Assembly: GCA_030524715.1 (NCBI GenBank)
Contig: JAUNGB010000056.1
Location: 1-36,250, forward strand
From: Eubacteriales bacterium
GTDB lineage: Bacteria > Bacillota > Clostridia > Lachnospirales > Lachnospiraceae
Length of the DNA: 36,250 nucleotides
Reading direction: 5' to 3'
In this document: positions 24,565 to 31,957 of the stretch, one piece after another
How the letters are laid out: the number at the start of each line of letters is the position of its first letter
Numbering within the stretch: position 1 is the first letter of the stretch
Program-made: the position numbers and the translations under genes
The notes under the pieces: generated by a model
The model's input: only the letters and a program-made list of their open reading frames with translations
Database searches by the model: none
What the model was told of the DNA's origin: nothing

Positions 24565-24610
24565 AAAGCCCACGCTTCCGGTTCTCTTTCCGGCCGCATG
24601 GGCTTTTTCG
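24565..24610 (+). terminator. Terminator between prs and pgeF
   Basis: An imperfect stem AAAGCCCACGC / GCATGGGCTTT with an inner CCGG/CCGG pairing is followed by TTTTT on +. On the minus strand it ends in CTTTC, so it may also act, more weakly, for the convergent pgeF gene that ends at 24634. Confidence 0.85.
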
Positions 24611-24633
24611 GCTATGGCTTACTTCTGCTTTAT

Positions 24634-25491
24634 TTATATTTCTGCCTTTATTCCAAGGAACGCGCCGAGATTTCCTCTTTTTCCCCTGGACGCCCTGTGG
24701 GAAAACAGAAATTCCGGATTGCAGCAGGTACAGAGATTCGGCATGGAAATATGGTCTTCCGGAATCCCGGCTTCCATAAGAATCAGCTTATTTGCCTGCC
24801 AGAGATCCAACTGAAATTTGCCGTTGTCCTTAGCATAGTAGATATCGCTCCACTGCTCTTCCCTGAAAGCCTTCTGGAACTCCAGGATCACATCCTCGCT
24901 GACTTCATAACAATCCTGACAGATGGAAGGGCCGATCGCCGCATAAAGCTCCCCGGGATCTGTATTATATTCACATTTCATCTTTTCCACGGTAACAGAA
25001 CCGATTCTTCCTGCAGTTCCTCTCCAGCCGGAATGAGACAGTCCCACCGCCCTGTGCCCGGGATCCACAAAATAAAGGGGCACGCAGTCCGCATAAAAAG
25101 TAGCGAGCACCACACCCGGGACATTGGTGATCATTCCGTCCACATCTGTATAGGAACGGGGCCTGGTGATTCCATTTCCCCTGTCGCTTTCTGTGATCAC
25201 CCGCACATTGGTTGTATGCGTCTGGTCAGAGGTTACGATATCCTCCAAAGAAAAGCCTATGGCAGCCCCCAGTCTCCGGTAATTCTCAAATACATCCGCC
25301 TCACAGTCCCCTCTTGTGAAGCTTAAATTCATGGAAGCATAGATTCCTTTGCTTACCCCGCCCAGCCGGGTGCTGAACCCATGGACAAATTCCGGAAACT
25401 GCTCAAACGCAGGATAAGAAAGGTAGGTTACTCCGTCTTTTTCCTTCACGGTCATGCCTTCGGCACATGGATCATGCCATTTTATTTTCAT
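24634..25491 (-). CDS. pgeF: Peptidoglycan editing factor (YfiH/laccase-domain family)
   Basis: Member of the YfiH (DUF152) family, known in E. coli to remove wrongly incorporated L-Ser from peptidoglycan precursors; some homologues have purine nucleoside activities. The protein is 285 aa. The metal-site motifs are present: DQTHTTNV, ATFYADCVPLYF, LSHSGWRGT (with the conserved His), IGPSICQDCYEV and NLCTCCNPEFLFSHRASRGKRGNLGAF. The ATG at 25491 has AAGGAGG 5 nt upstream. It lies 60 bp after yraN, in the same direction, with a 14-bp tandem repeat in the gap. Confidence 0.93.
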   Translation of the reverse strand: MKIKWHDPCAEGMTVKEKDGVTYLSYPAFEQFPEFVHGFSTRLGGVSKGIYASMNLSFTRGDCEADVFENYRRLGAAIGFSLEDIVTSDQTHTTNVRVITESDRGNGITRPRSYTDVDGMITNVPGVVLATFYADCVPLYFVDPGHRAVGLSHSGWRGTAGRIGSVTVEKMKCEYNTDPGELYAAIGPSICQDCYEVSEDVILEFQKAFREEQWSDIYYAKDNGKFQLDLWQANKLILMEAGIPEDHISMPNLCTCCNPEFLFSHRASRGKRGNLGAFLGIKAEI

Positions 25492-25528
25492 TTTATCCTC
25501 CTTATATGGTGTAGCACATATGGTTCAG

Positions 25529-25570
25529 TACTAAAATCTATATACTAAAATCTATGTACAAAAATCAAAT
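25529..25570. repeat. Tandem 14-bp repeat across the yraN stop
   Basis: TACTAAAATCTATA, TACTAAAATCTATG and the degenerate TACAAAAATCAAAT follow each other exactly in phase at 14 bp. The third unit is the last part of the yraN coding region, so the repeat probably grew by slippage out of the gene end. Confidence 0.7.
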
Positions 25571-25905
25571 GCATTGGGAATCCAGCGGATTTCTTCGCCG
25601 TCAAAGCCCACAACGTCAAACCGGCAGGCAATCTCCGTGGTTCCATAATGAGTTACCAGATAGTATTGTGCCACCCGGCTGATCGCCCGGCGCTTTTTAC
25701 GGTCCACCGCGGCAAGGGAAGCCCCCGATCTGCCGTCGCTGCGGTACTTGACCTCTACAAACACCAGATATTTCCCGTCCGTGGCCACCAGATCCACCTC
25801 GCCCATTTTGCAGCGGTAGTTTTTCTCTTTAATGGCCAGGCCCTGCCTTTGTAAAAATCCGGCAGCCTTTGCTTCGTAGCCGCCGCCGATTTTCCGTTTA
25901 TTCAT
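25552..25905 (-). CDS. yraN: YraN family (UPF0102) nuclease-like protein
   Basis: A 117-aa protein with the restriction-endonuclease-like core of the YraN family: GGGYEAKAAGFLQ with the conserved Glu, NYRCKMGEVDLVATDGKYLVFVEVKYR with the D-ExK pair, and a C-terminal RFDVVGFDG. Its role is not settled; the family is linked to DNA processing. The ATG at 25905 follows AGGA. It is 107 bp downstream of rnhB, the common Firmicute order. Confidence 0.93.
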   Translation of the reverse strand: MNKRKIGGGYEAKAAGFLQRQGLAIKEKNYRCKMGEVDLVATDGKYLVFVEVKYRSDGRSGASLAAVDRKKRRAISRVAQYYLVTHYGTTEIACRFDVVGFDGEEIRWIPNAFDFCT

Positions 25906-25952
25906 AGTTTGTCCTGTTAGTTTTCGTGTCGGTATCTTTTGTAAAATCAGCC

Positions 25953-25970
25953 GCGCAAGCGAACTTGCGC
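25953..25970 (-). terminator. Hairpin between rnhB and yraN
   Basis: A 7-bp stem GCGCAAG / CTTGCGC closes on TTCG when read on minus. The TTTT stretch comes 6 nt later (GGCTGATTTTAC), so it is a weak terminator or a processing hairpin. Confidence 0.4.
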
Positions 25971-26012
25971 ATCTGCCCGGTACATTGTTGCTCCAGCCGC
26001 TGTCCGGGACTT

Positions 26013-26768
26013 TTACAGCAGCTTTCCGATAAAGCTTTCCCTGTGAATGGGACTGGGGCCGTATTTTCGAAGGGCAGCGATATGCGCAGCAGAGCCATAC
26101 CCCTTATTGGATGCAAATCCATACTGAGGCATAACCGCATCATATTCCACCATCATCCTATCCCTTGTCACCTTTGCCACAATGCTCGCGGCGGCAATGG
26201 AAACACTCTTTTCATCGCCCTTGATGATCGGCACCTGGGGAATGGTTATCTCCGGGATCGTCACAGCGTCATTGAGAAGAAGCTGAGGCACGACAGAAAG
26301 CCTGCAGACTGCCTCCCGCATAGCTTCATAGGTAGCCTGCAGGATGTTAATCTCATCGATCCTTGCAGGTCCCACCATGCCGATTCCCACGGAAACAGCC
26401 TTTTCCATGATGACATCGTATAATTCCTCTCTTTTCTTTGCACTGAGTTTCTTGGAATCATTCAGGTACAGAATATCACAGTCCCCGGGCAGAATCACAG
26501 CGCAGGCAACCACAGGGCCTGCCAGCGGTCCTCTTCCTACCTCGTCAATGCCGCAGAGGAACCCCAGATGCTCATACTTATGTTCGTATACTTTCATAGC
26601 TTCGATCCGCTGTTTCTCCGCTTCCAAGGCCGCTTCTTTTCTGCGGTACTGTTCCAGAAGCTTTTTTACTCCGCTCCGGGAGTCTTCTGCATATTTTTCG
26701 TACAAAGCAGCATATCCGTCCATCTGCGCCCCGGCAAATTCTGCTTTAATCTCTTCAATCTTTTTCAT
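26013..26768 (-). CDS. rnhB: Ribonuclease HII
   Basis: Cuts RNA in RNA-DNA hybrids and at single ribonucleotides in DNA. The protein is 251 aa with the N-terminal helical extension seen in Bacillus RNase HII. Catalytic Asp-Glu are in GIDEVGRGPLAGPVVA (near residue 74). Other motifs are LNDSKKLS, and SIAAASIVAKVTRD with the third acidic residues further on. The ATG at 26768 follows GGAG and overlaps the rbgA stop by 4 bp, so the two are translationally coupled. Confidence 0.97.
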   Translation of the reverse strand: MKKIEEIKAEFAGAQMDGYAALYEKYAEDSRSGVKKLLEQYRRKEAALEAEKQRIEAMKVYEHKYEHLGFLCGIDEVGRGPLAGPVVACAVILPGDCDILYLNDSKKLSAKKREELYDVIMEKAVSVGIGMVGPARIDEINILQATYEAMREAVCRLSVVPQLLLNDAVTIPEITIPQVPIIKGDEKSVSIAAASIVAKVTRDRMMVEYDAVMPQYGFASNKGYGSAAHIAALRKYGPSPIHRESFIGKLL

Positions 26769-27613
26769 TTGTCACTCCGCCATTCCAAAGTAATACGTCC
26801 GATCTTTCCGGCGCGGAAATCATCAAAAAGAAGCAGCGCTGCTTTCGCATAATCCAGCTCTTCTCCCTTTTTCAGACAGCCTCTTGCCCTGGCGATCGCT
26901 TCCAGAATCTCCACAGAGGTTCCTTCCTCTGAAATATGATAGCGCCCGGCAAGTACCCCCGGATACTGCGCCTGCAGATATCCGATCAGTTTCAGCGCAA
27001 GCTCTTCCATATTCAGGATATTGTCCTTGATCGATCCCACAAAGGCAAGGCGGATTCCCACCTCCTGATCCTCAAACTTCGGCCAGAGGATCCCCGGAGT
27101 ATCAAGAAGCTCCACGCCTTTATTCAGGCGAATCCACTGTTTTCCCTTTGTGACTCCCGGCTTGTTTCCCGTCTTTGCGCAGGCTTTTCCGGCAAAGGTA
27201 TTGATAAATGTGGATTTTCCCACATTGGGGATTCCCACTACCATTGCGCGGATAGGGCGGTTTTTGATTCCGCGGCGTCTGTCGCGCTCTGTTTTTTCCC
27301 TGCAGGCCTCCTGAATGGTATTCTGGATCGCCTTCATACCGGAGCCGTTTCTGGAATCCACCTTCACCACATAAAAGCCTTTTTCCTGAAAGTATGCCTT
27401 CCAGGCTTCATTCTGCCGCTCATCCGCCAGATCCGCTTTATTTAAAAGAATCAGCCGTGACTTGTTCTTTCCCAGTTCATCAATATCCGGATTGCGGCTG
27501 GACAGAGGCACCCGCGCATCTACAAGCTCAATGATCAGGTCAATGAGCTTAATATCCTCCTGCATCTGTCTTTTTGCCTTGGTCATATGACCTGGATACC
27601 ATTGTACATTCAT
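26765..27613 (-). CDS. rbgA: Ribosome biogenesis GTPase YlqF/RbgA
   Basis: Circularly permuted GTPase needed for late 50S assembly. The protein is 282 aa. The family N-terminus MNVQWYPGHMTKAKRQM is complete. The G motifs come in permuted order: NKADLAD (G4) near 58, GIPNVGKSTFIN (G1) near 126, then DTPGILWPKF (G3) near 173. The ATG at 27613 follows AAAGGA. It lies between lepB and rnhB as in many Firmicutes. Confidence 0.97.
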   Translation of the reverse strand: MNVQWYPGHMTKAKRQMQEDIKLIDLIIELVDARVPLSSRNPDIDELGKNKSRLILLNKADLADERQNEAWKAYFQEKGFYVVKVDSRNGSGMKAIQNTIQEACREKTERDRRRGIKNRPIRAMVVGIPNVGKSTFINTFAGKACAKTGNKPGVTKGKQWIRLNKGVELLDTPGILWPKFEDQEVGIRLAFVGSIKDNILNMEELALKLIGYLQAQYPGVLAGRYHISEEGTSVEILEAIARARGCLKKGEELDYAKAALLLFDDFRAGKIGRITLEWRSDK

Positions 27614-27740
27614 AAGTTAAATCCTTTCATTTACCATCGTCGGAAACCTGCTGCCTTCAGGCTGCGGTTAATTAACATTGTCTCTTACCCTTCCAAAAAT
27701 CCTATTTTTTTCACAGGGGAGCAGGTAAACCACAGTTTTC

Positions 27741-28301
27741 CTACGATATAGCGTTTTTTACCTTGCCGATATCTCCGTAGCGGCTGTCCTCGCTGTTATT
27801 CCGGTTGTCTCCCAGCACAAAGTATTCCCCTGACTGTAAAGTCACCGGGCTGGACGCTATTCCCGCATTACTGATAGAGGGAAAATCTTTCCCTTCTTTA
27901 TATGTCTCGCCGTTAATGAGAATACGTCCGTCTGAAATCTGGATGGTTTCCCCCGGCAGCCCGATCACACGCCGGATATGAAGGGCGGCTTCATCGCTTG
28001 CGTTTGTCTTAAACACGATGATATCGCCCCGCTGGGGAGAGCCCACCTTATATGCAACGCGGTTCATAAAAAATTTATCGCCCACTGAAAGAGTCGGTTC
28101 CATAGAGCTTTCCTGCATTGTGACTGACTGAAACATTCCGATCGCCACAACCGCCGCGAACACAAGGGTCACTGCGATCTCAAATATCCAGAGCAATACA
28201 TTCCGCACTTTTTTATTTTCCAGCTTTTCCTTTGCTTTTCCCTTCGCCTTCTCCTTTACGGCAGTAAGCTTTTCGCTTTTCTTCCATTTTTTTATGTTCA
28301 T
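27741..28301 (-). CDS. lepB: Signal peptidase I, frameshifted near the 3' end
   Basis: Type I signal peptidase that cleaves exported preproteins at the outer membrane face. A basic N-terminus and one membrane helix (near 33-56) are followed by the catalytic Ser66 in SSMEPT, box C RGDIIVFK, box D HIRRVIGLPGE and box E GDNRNNSEDSR. The reading frame stops at 186 aa. With one more A in the six-A run (27754-27759 on the complement), the frame would continue with KRYIVGKLWF and end at 27685, giving 205 aa with a normal family C-terminus. The position of the catalytic lysine (the K of YIKR in E. coli LepB) is Arg110 here. The ATG at 28301 follows GGAG at 10 nt. Confidence 0.88.
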   Translation of the reverse strand: MNIKKWKKSEKLTAVKEKAKGKAKEKLENKKVRNVLLWIFEIAVTLVFAAVVAIGMFQSVTMQESSMEPTLSVGDKFFMNRVAYKVGSPQRGDIIVFKTNASDEAALHIRRVIGLPGETIQISDGRILINGETYKEGKDFPSISNAGIASSPVTLQSGEYFVLGDNRNNSEDSRYGDIGKVKNAIS

Positions 28302-28341
28302 TTTCCATGTACTCCGTTATTTTTCCATGTACTCCATTGTA
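28302..28341. repeat. Two tandem 20-bp units before lepB
   Basis: TTTTCCATGTACTCCGTTAT is followed at once by TTTTCCATGTACTCCATTGT. On minus each unit carries a GGAGTACATGGAAAA block, so the lepB ribosome binding region is duplicated. It probably arose by slippage. Confidence 0.65.
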
Positions 28342-28353
28342 AAGCCATGATTA

Positions 28354-28387
28354 CAAAAGAGGGACAATAGCTTAAGTTATTGTCCCT
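28354..28387 (-). terminator. Terminator after rplS
   Basis: A 10-bp stem AGGGACAATA / TATTGTCCCT with an 8-nt loop, followed on minus by CTCTTTTG. It lies 26 nt beyond the rplS stop and before lepB, so rplS is probably made mostly as a single-gene transcript with some read-through. Confidence 0.7.
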
Positions 28388-28412
28388 GCTCTTTAAATCT
28401 CTGAAATTTTCA

Positions 28413-28760
28413 TTATCTCATGCGCTCTTTAACCTTAGCGGCTTTACCTACACGGTCTCTTAAGTAGTTCAGTTTTGCACGGCGAACTTTACCATGACGG
28501 ATAACTTCTACTTTAACAACGTGCGGGGAGTGCAGCGGCCATGTCTTCTCAACGCCTACTCCGTTGGAGCTCTTTCTTACAGTGAAGGTTTCTCTGTTGC
28601 TTCCGCCCTGTCTTTTCAGAACTGTTCCTTCAAAGACCTGGATTCTCTCGCGGTTGCCTTCCTTGATCATAGCGTGTACTCTTACTGTGTCGCCTACATT
28701 AAACTGAGGCGCTTCCGCTTTCAACTGAGCGGCTTCGATGTTTTTGATAATTTCATGCAT
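28413..28760 (-). CDS. rplS: 50S ribosomal protein L19
   Basis: Ribosomal protein at the 30S-50S interface. The protein is 115 aa, the full family length. The [28 protein letters not shown] segment, [18 protein letters not shown] and the C-terminal [20 protein letters not shown] are all typical. The ATG at 28760 has AGGAG upstream. A good promoter lies 80 bp before it and a terminator follows. Confidence 0.98.
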   Translation of the reverse strand: MHEIIKNIEAAQLKAEAPQFNVGDTVRVHAMIKEGNRERIQVFEGTVLKRQGGSNRETFTVRKSSNGVGVEKTWPLHSPHVVKVEVIRHGKVRRAKLNYLRDRVGKAAKVKERMR

Positions 28761-28839
28761 GTTCTTTCTCTCCTATTCTTCATGGATGTTCTTAATACAT
28801 GTCTGTAACAGCGGACCATCTTTTTTACAACATGTAAGA

Positions 28840-28867
28840 TTATACAATAGAACTTCTCCCATTGCAA
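28840..28867 (-). promoter_or_regulatory. Promoter of rplS
   Basis: On minus TTGCAA (28862-28867), a 16-bp spacer and a perfect TATAAT (28840-28845). The expected leader is about 72 nt. No known L19 leader motif was recognised in it. Confidence 0.65.
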
Positions 28868-28905
28868 GCAGTTTTTTCAGATTCGTCCTCTTTTGCTTTC
28901 ATACT

Positions 28906-28958
28906 GTTACTGTCCCATAGCCTTGCAGCCAGTGCAAGGCTTGGGAATGAACAGTAAC
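28906..28958 (+). repeat. Dispersed palindromic repeat, copy C (best-formed)
   Basis: A 53-bp element with perfect ends GTTACTGT / ACAGTAAC and an inner stem CCCA-T-AGCCTTGCA / TGCAAGGCT-TGGG around the loop GCCAG. Nearly the whole element folds into one hairpin. It lies between the end of the EamA gene and the rplS promoter. Confidence 0.85.
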
Positions 28959-28988
28959 TTCATACTCCTATATCCGCCGCTTAGTGTT

Positions 28989-29885
28989 CTACGCATTTGA
29001 AGCGGAGGAACGCTTGCCTGTGTTCAAAATCGTGATCGCTCCCAAAACCAAAAGAATACCGGCAAGGGAGGCTAAGGTCAGCGTCTCATGGAACACAACC
29101 ACCCCGGCGACCGTCGCAACCACAGGCTCTACAGACGCCATAATAGACGCAGAACTCGCCTTTGTGGATGCAAGCCCAACCGTATATAATAAATATGGGA
29201 GAACCGCCGTCACAAACGCGGTCAGAAGAATCAACAGCAAAAGAAATCCGCTGTCATCAGCCCTGTGGATCTTCGCCGCAATATCCGGCGGGTTACAGAT
29301 TGCCAGGGCTCCAGCGCCTCCGCACAGGAATGCGTAAGTCGTCACAGTAAGCGGCTCGTATTTTCTGAGGACATAAGTTCCAAGAATGCTGTACAGCCCA
29401 TAACCAAAGCCCGAAAGCAGCCCAAAGCCCGCCGCTGCCGCTGAAATCTGTGTTCCTCCGGTAAATCCGGTCACAAGGATACAGCCTGAAAACGCCATAG
29501 CAAGAGCCGCTGCTTTTCGCACTGTAAGCTTTTCGCGGAATAATACCAGCGACATCAGCATGACCATGATCGGCGCGGTATATAACAGAATCGCCGCCAC
29601 AGATAAGGACGCCATTGAAATAGTCGTAAAATAAAATACGGTAAACATCAGAATACTGCCGATACCAAGCCCGAGAAACCATCCCAGGTCCCTGAGCTCA
29701 ATCTTCAGTTTCTTTCTGTCAGCAAAAAAAATCACTGCCAAAAAGATCAGAGCTCCCACTATAATACGCAGCGACGCAATCTGCAATGAAGTAAACCCAT
29801 AGGTTCCAAGCTTACGCACAAAAATTCCCATGCTTCCCCAAAGTATTCCGGCCAAAATGATACAGACCGAAGCCTTTTTTTCCAT
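28989..29885 (-). CDS. EamA family (DMT superfamily) transporter
   Basis: Integral membrane permease, 298 aa, with about ten hydrophobic segments arranged as two EamA repeats (residues about 8-140 and 150-288). The first repeat begins with the typical ILWGSMGIFVRKLG; the second repeat shows the usual GxxxALxxxLYT-like VLPYLLYTVGLASTKASSASIMASVEPVVA. The substrate is unknown; relatives move amino acids or metabolites. The open frame extends to 29975, but the ATG at 29885 fits the family start and follows AGAGG. It has no partner gene. Confidence 0.88.
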   Translation of the reverse strand: MEKKASVCIILAGILWGSMGIFVRKLGTYGFTSLQIASLRIIVGALIFLAVIFFADRKKLKIELRDLGWFLGLGIGSILMFTVFYFTTISMASLSVAAILLYTAPIMVMLMSLVLFREKLTVRKAAALAMAFSGCILVTGFTGGTQISAAAAGFGLLSGFGYGLYSILGTYVLRKYEPLTVTTYAFLCGGAGALAICNPPDIAAKIHRADDSGFLLLLILLTAFVTAVLPYLLYTVGLASTKASSASIMASVEPVVATVAGVVVFHETLTLASLAGILLVLGAITILNTGKRSSASNA

Positions 29886-29980
29886 AATCCTCTCTCCCCG
29901 TTCTCTCCTGTATTCTCTTTTGCCGCCAATAACGGCAGGCTTGTTTATCATAATATGATTTTGGTCTTTTATCAAGGTAA

Positions 29981-30044
29981 AGTTCTACCCTGATATCGTA
30001 TCATATAAGTTCTACCCTGATATCGTATCTATAAGTTTTATCCC
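29981..30044. repeat. Tandem ~26-bp repeat at the ZIP gene 3' end
   Basis: AGTTCTACCCTGATATCGTA begins a 27-bp unit (29981-30007), repeats as a 26-bp unit (30008-30033), and a partial third copy AGTTTTATCCC (30034-30044) overlaps the ZIP stop codon. Each unit contains the palindrome-like GATATC. Slippage from the gene end is likely. Confidence 0.75.
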
Positions 30045-30814
30045 AATGCCACATCCAGAATCATCATCAGTACAAATCCCACCGCAAAAGCAATGGTTCC
30101 TATATTGCTGTGCTCTCCTTCACTGGCTTCCGGAATCAATTCCTCCACAACTACATAGATCATAGCTCCGGCGGCAAAGGCAAGAAGGTATGGAAGCACC
30201 GGAGCCACATAGGAAGCAAGGAGCAGTGTAAAGACTCCGGCAATCGGCTCCACGATCCCCGACAGGGCGCCGTAAAGAAAGGCCCTTCCTCTGCTCACTC
30301 CCGCCCCGCGCAGAGGCATGGAAATAATAGCCCCTTCCGGAAAATTCTGTATGGCAATACCCACCGCCAGGGTAAACGCCCCTGCCATCGTCACCGTATC
30401 GCTGCCTGTTACAGCGCCTGCAAAAACAGCCCCGGCAGAAAGCCCCTCCGGAATATTATGCAGGGTTACTGCAAGGACAAGCATGGTTGTTTTTTTTAAA
30501 GCGACCTTCGGTCCCTCAGATTCCTCGCTTCCTATATGAAGGTGCGGCACAGCATGATCCATCAGCAGCAAAAATCCGATGCCAAGGCAGAATCCCACTG
30601 CCGCCGGAACAAAGGCAAGCCGTCCCATCCCCTCACTCATATCCATTGCAGGAATCAGCAGCGACCACACAGAAGCGGCCACCATCACCCCTGACGCAAA
30701 ACCCAGAAAGGACTTCTGCACCAGAGGCTTTAATTCATTTTTCATAAAAAACACACATGCCGCTCCCAGAGCCGTTCCCAGAAACGGAATTAATAATCCG
30801 AAAAATATGTTCAT
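30038..30814 (-). CDS. ZIP family divalent metal transporter
   Basis: Membrane importer of Zn2+ or other divalent metals, 258 aa with about eight hydrophobic segments. The two metal-site motifs of the family are present: HNIPEGLSAGAVFAG (helix 4) and QNFPEGAIISMPL (helix 5). A short polar stretch HLHIGSEESEGPK lies in the loop before helix 4. The metal cannot be told from sequence; given the nickel-rich acs system upstream, nickel is only a speculation. GAGGGGG lies 9 nt before the ATG at 30814 and 3 nt before another at 30820, so the exact start is open. Confidence 0.9.
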   Translation of the reverse strand: MNIFFGLLIPFLGTALGAACVFFMKNELKPLVQKSFLGFASGVMVAASVWSLLIPAMDMSEGMGRLAFVPAAVGFCLGIGFLLLMDHAVPHLHIGSEESEGPKVALKKTTMLVLAVTLHNIPEGLSAGAVFAGAVTGSDTVTMAGAFTLAVGIAIQNFPEGAIISMPLRGAGVSRGRAFLYGALSGIVEPIAGVFTLLLASYVAPVLPYLLAFAAGAMIYVVVEELIPEASEGEHSNIGTIAFAVGFVLMMILDVALG

Positions 30815-30830
30815 ATTCATCCCCCTCTTC

Positions 30831-30918
30831 CACCAGACTTTTTGACATATCAGGCGTTTTCTCGTCATACCAGACTTTTCTGCCATATCAGACATTTTGT
30901 CATATCAGGCTTTTCTAT
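30831..30918. repeat. Five degenerate 15-20 bp direct repeats upstream of the ZIP gene
   Basis: Units begin at 30831, 30846, 30866, 30884 and 30901, each close to CATATCAGGC-TTTT (for example CATATCAGACATTTTGT and CATACCAGACTTTTCTGC). On minus each reads AAAA then a GCCTGATATG-like word. They fill the leader or promoter region of the ZIP gene and could be regulator sites or slippage products. Confidence 0.6.
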
Positions 30919-31008
30919 CCTATATTACCACAATCAACAAAAATTTAACACTGTTTATTCCAAAATCCCGGCCCGGCGCTGATATTATTAAACTATGCAG
31001 CATACCTG

Positions 31009-31072
31009 GCTACTGTTCCCCCTGTTGCAAACAAAAAAACAGCCAGTGCAAGGCTTGGGAATGAATAATAAC
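31009..31072 (+). repeat. Dispersed palindromic repeat, copy F
   Basis: The left end GCTACTGTTCCC, loop GCCAG, TGCAAGGCTTGGGAATGA and the right end ATAATAAC match copy C. An A-rich insert (near 31031-31038) disrupts the left arm. It ends 5 bp before the -35 of the thiT promoter. Confidence 0.75.
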
Positions 31073-31077
31073 CATGC

Positions 31078-31106
31078 TTGTCCTTTTTGCAGAAATGTGT
31101 TATATT
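31078..31106 (+). promoter_or_regulatory. Promoter of the TPP riboswitch-thiT unit
   Basis: TTGTCC (31078-31083), a 17-bp spacer and TATATT (31101-31106). The start is expected near 31113, right at the 5' edge of the riboswitch. Confidence 0.65.
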
Positions 31107-31112
31107 AATCCT

Positions 31113-31236
31113 TGTACCAAGGGAGCTTGCCAAAGCAGGCTGAGAGGAAGCGCGGATGCTTCGACCTTTGAATGTGACCGGAGGCTAGATTCCGGAACAT
31201 TCTGTAACTTGATTTGGATAATGCCAACGTAAGGAG
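31113..31236 (+). promoter_or_regulatory. TPP (thiamine pyrophosphate) riboswitch
   Basis: The THI-box words are present in order: CCAAGGGAGC, GGCTGAGAGGAAGC, GACCTTTGAATGTGACC, and GGATAATGCCAACGTAAGGA. The 3' end of the aptamer merges with the AAGGAGG ribosome binding site of thiT (31230-31236), which suggests control of translation: bound TPP would hide the site. No separate terminator hairpin with T-run lies between aptamer and gene. Confidence 0.95.
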
Positions 31237-31244
31237 GAAAAACA

Positions 31245-31943
31245 ATGTTTCAAATGCTCGTGACCGCAGACGGCGGTCTGACTACGGCGGGCTATGTGGT
31301 ATCCCTGATCGTGATACTGCTTCTTGCCGTCTTTGTTGTATTTTTATGCAGAAAAAACAGTTCTACCACCAAAATGACGACGCAGCAGCTTGTGACCTGT
31401 GCAGTGGCGCTTGCCCTTGCTTATGTCACCTCTTACATAAAGCTGTTCAAGCTGCCTTTTGGAGGCTCTGTCACTTTATTCAGTATGTTATTTATCGCAC
31501 TGATCGGATACTGGTACGGTACAAAAATCGGAATCCTGACCGGCCTTGTATACGGAATCTTTCAGTTTTTGCAGGAGCCGTATGTCCTGTCTCTCTTCCA
31601 GGTCTGCTGCGATTATATTCTGGCGTTCGGCGCCATGGGACTGTCCGGTCTCTTCTCCAAATCAAAGAAACACGGACTTCTCAAGGCTTACCTGATCGCC
31701 ATCTTCGCAAGAGGCGCCTTCCATGCACTGGGCGGCTATCTCTACTGGATGGACTATATGCCTGACAACTTCCCGAAATCTTTATCCGCGCTTTACCCGA
31801 TCATTTACAATTACAGCTATATCCTCTTAGAGGGTGTGCTTACCGTCATTCTGATCTCCATTCCGTCAGTTTCCAGGGCGCTGAATCAGGTACGGACGAT
31901 CACAACCCCTTCTGCCTCTGCGAAACTTTCAAATACGCTCTAA
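31245..31943 (+). CDS. thiT: Energy-coupled thiamine transporter ThiT
   Basis: Substrate-binding S component of an ECF importer for thiamine. The protein is 232 aa, about 35-40 longer than classical ThiT because of an added N-terminal membrane helix (residues 14-36). The following ThiT part has about six helices, with KLPFGGSVTLFSMLFIALIGYWYG, the family GxxTGLVYGIFQFLQEP motif and the substrate-site region YSYILLEGV. The ATG at 31245 follows AAGGAGG. The upstream TPP riboswitch supports the substrate. The ECF ATPase and T components must be elsewhere. Confidence 0.95.
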   Translation: MFQMLVTADGGLTTAGYVVSLIVILLLAVFVVFLCRKNSSTTKMTTQQLVTCAVALALAYVTSYIKLFKLPFGGSVTLFSMLFIALIGYWYGTKIGILTGLVYGIFQFLQEPYVLSLFQVCCDYILAFGAMGLSGLFSKSKKHGLLKAYLIAIFARGAFHALGGYLYWMDYMPDNFPKSLSALYPIIYNYSYILLEGVLTVILISIPSVSRALNQVRTITTPSASAKLSNTL

Positions 31944-31957
31944 CTCCTGGTAAGTAA

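Noticed and set aside
25898-26143. Possible 81-aa gene on minus between rnhB and yraN
   Set aside because: It overlaps the rnhB 3' end in another frame and has no recognisable product; the gap holds only a hairpin.
10446-31072. Dispersed repeats as a CRISPR array
   Set aside because: The copies are kilobases apart, variable in length and not separated by uniform spacers.
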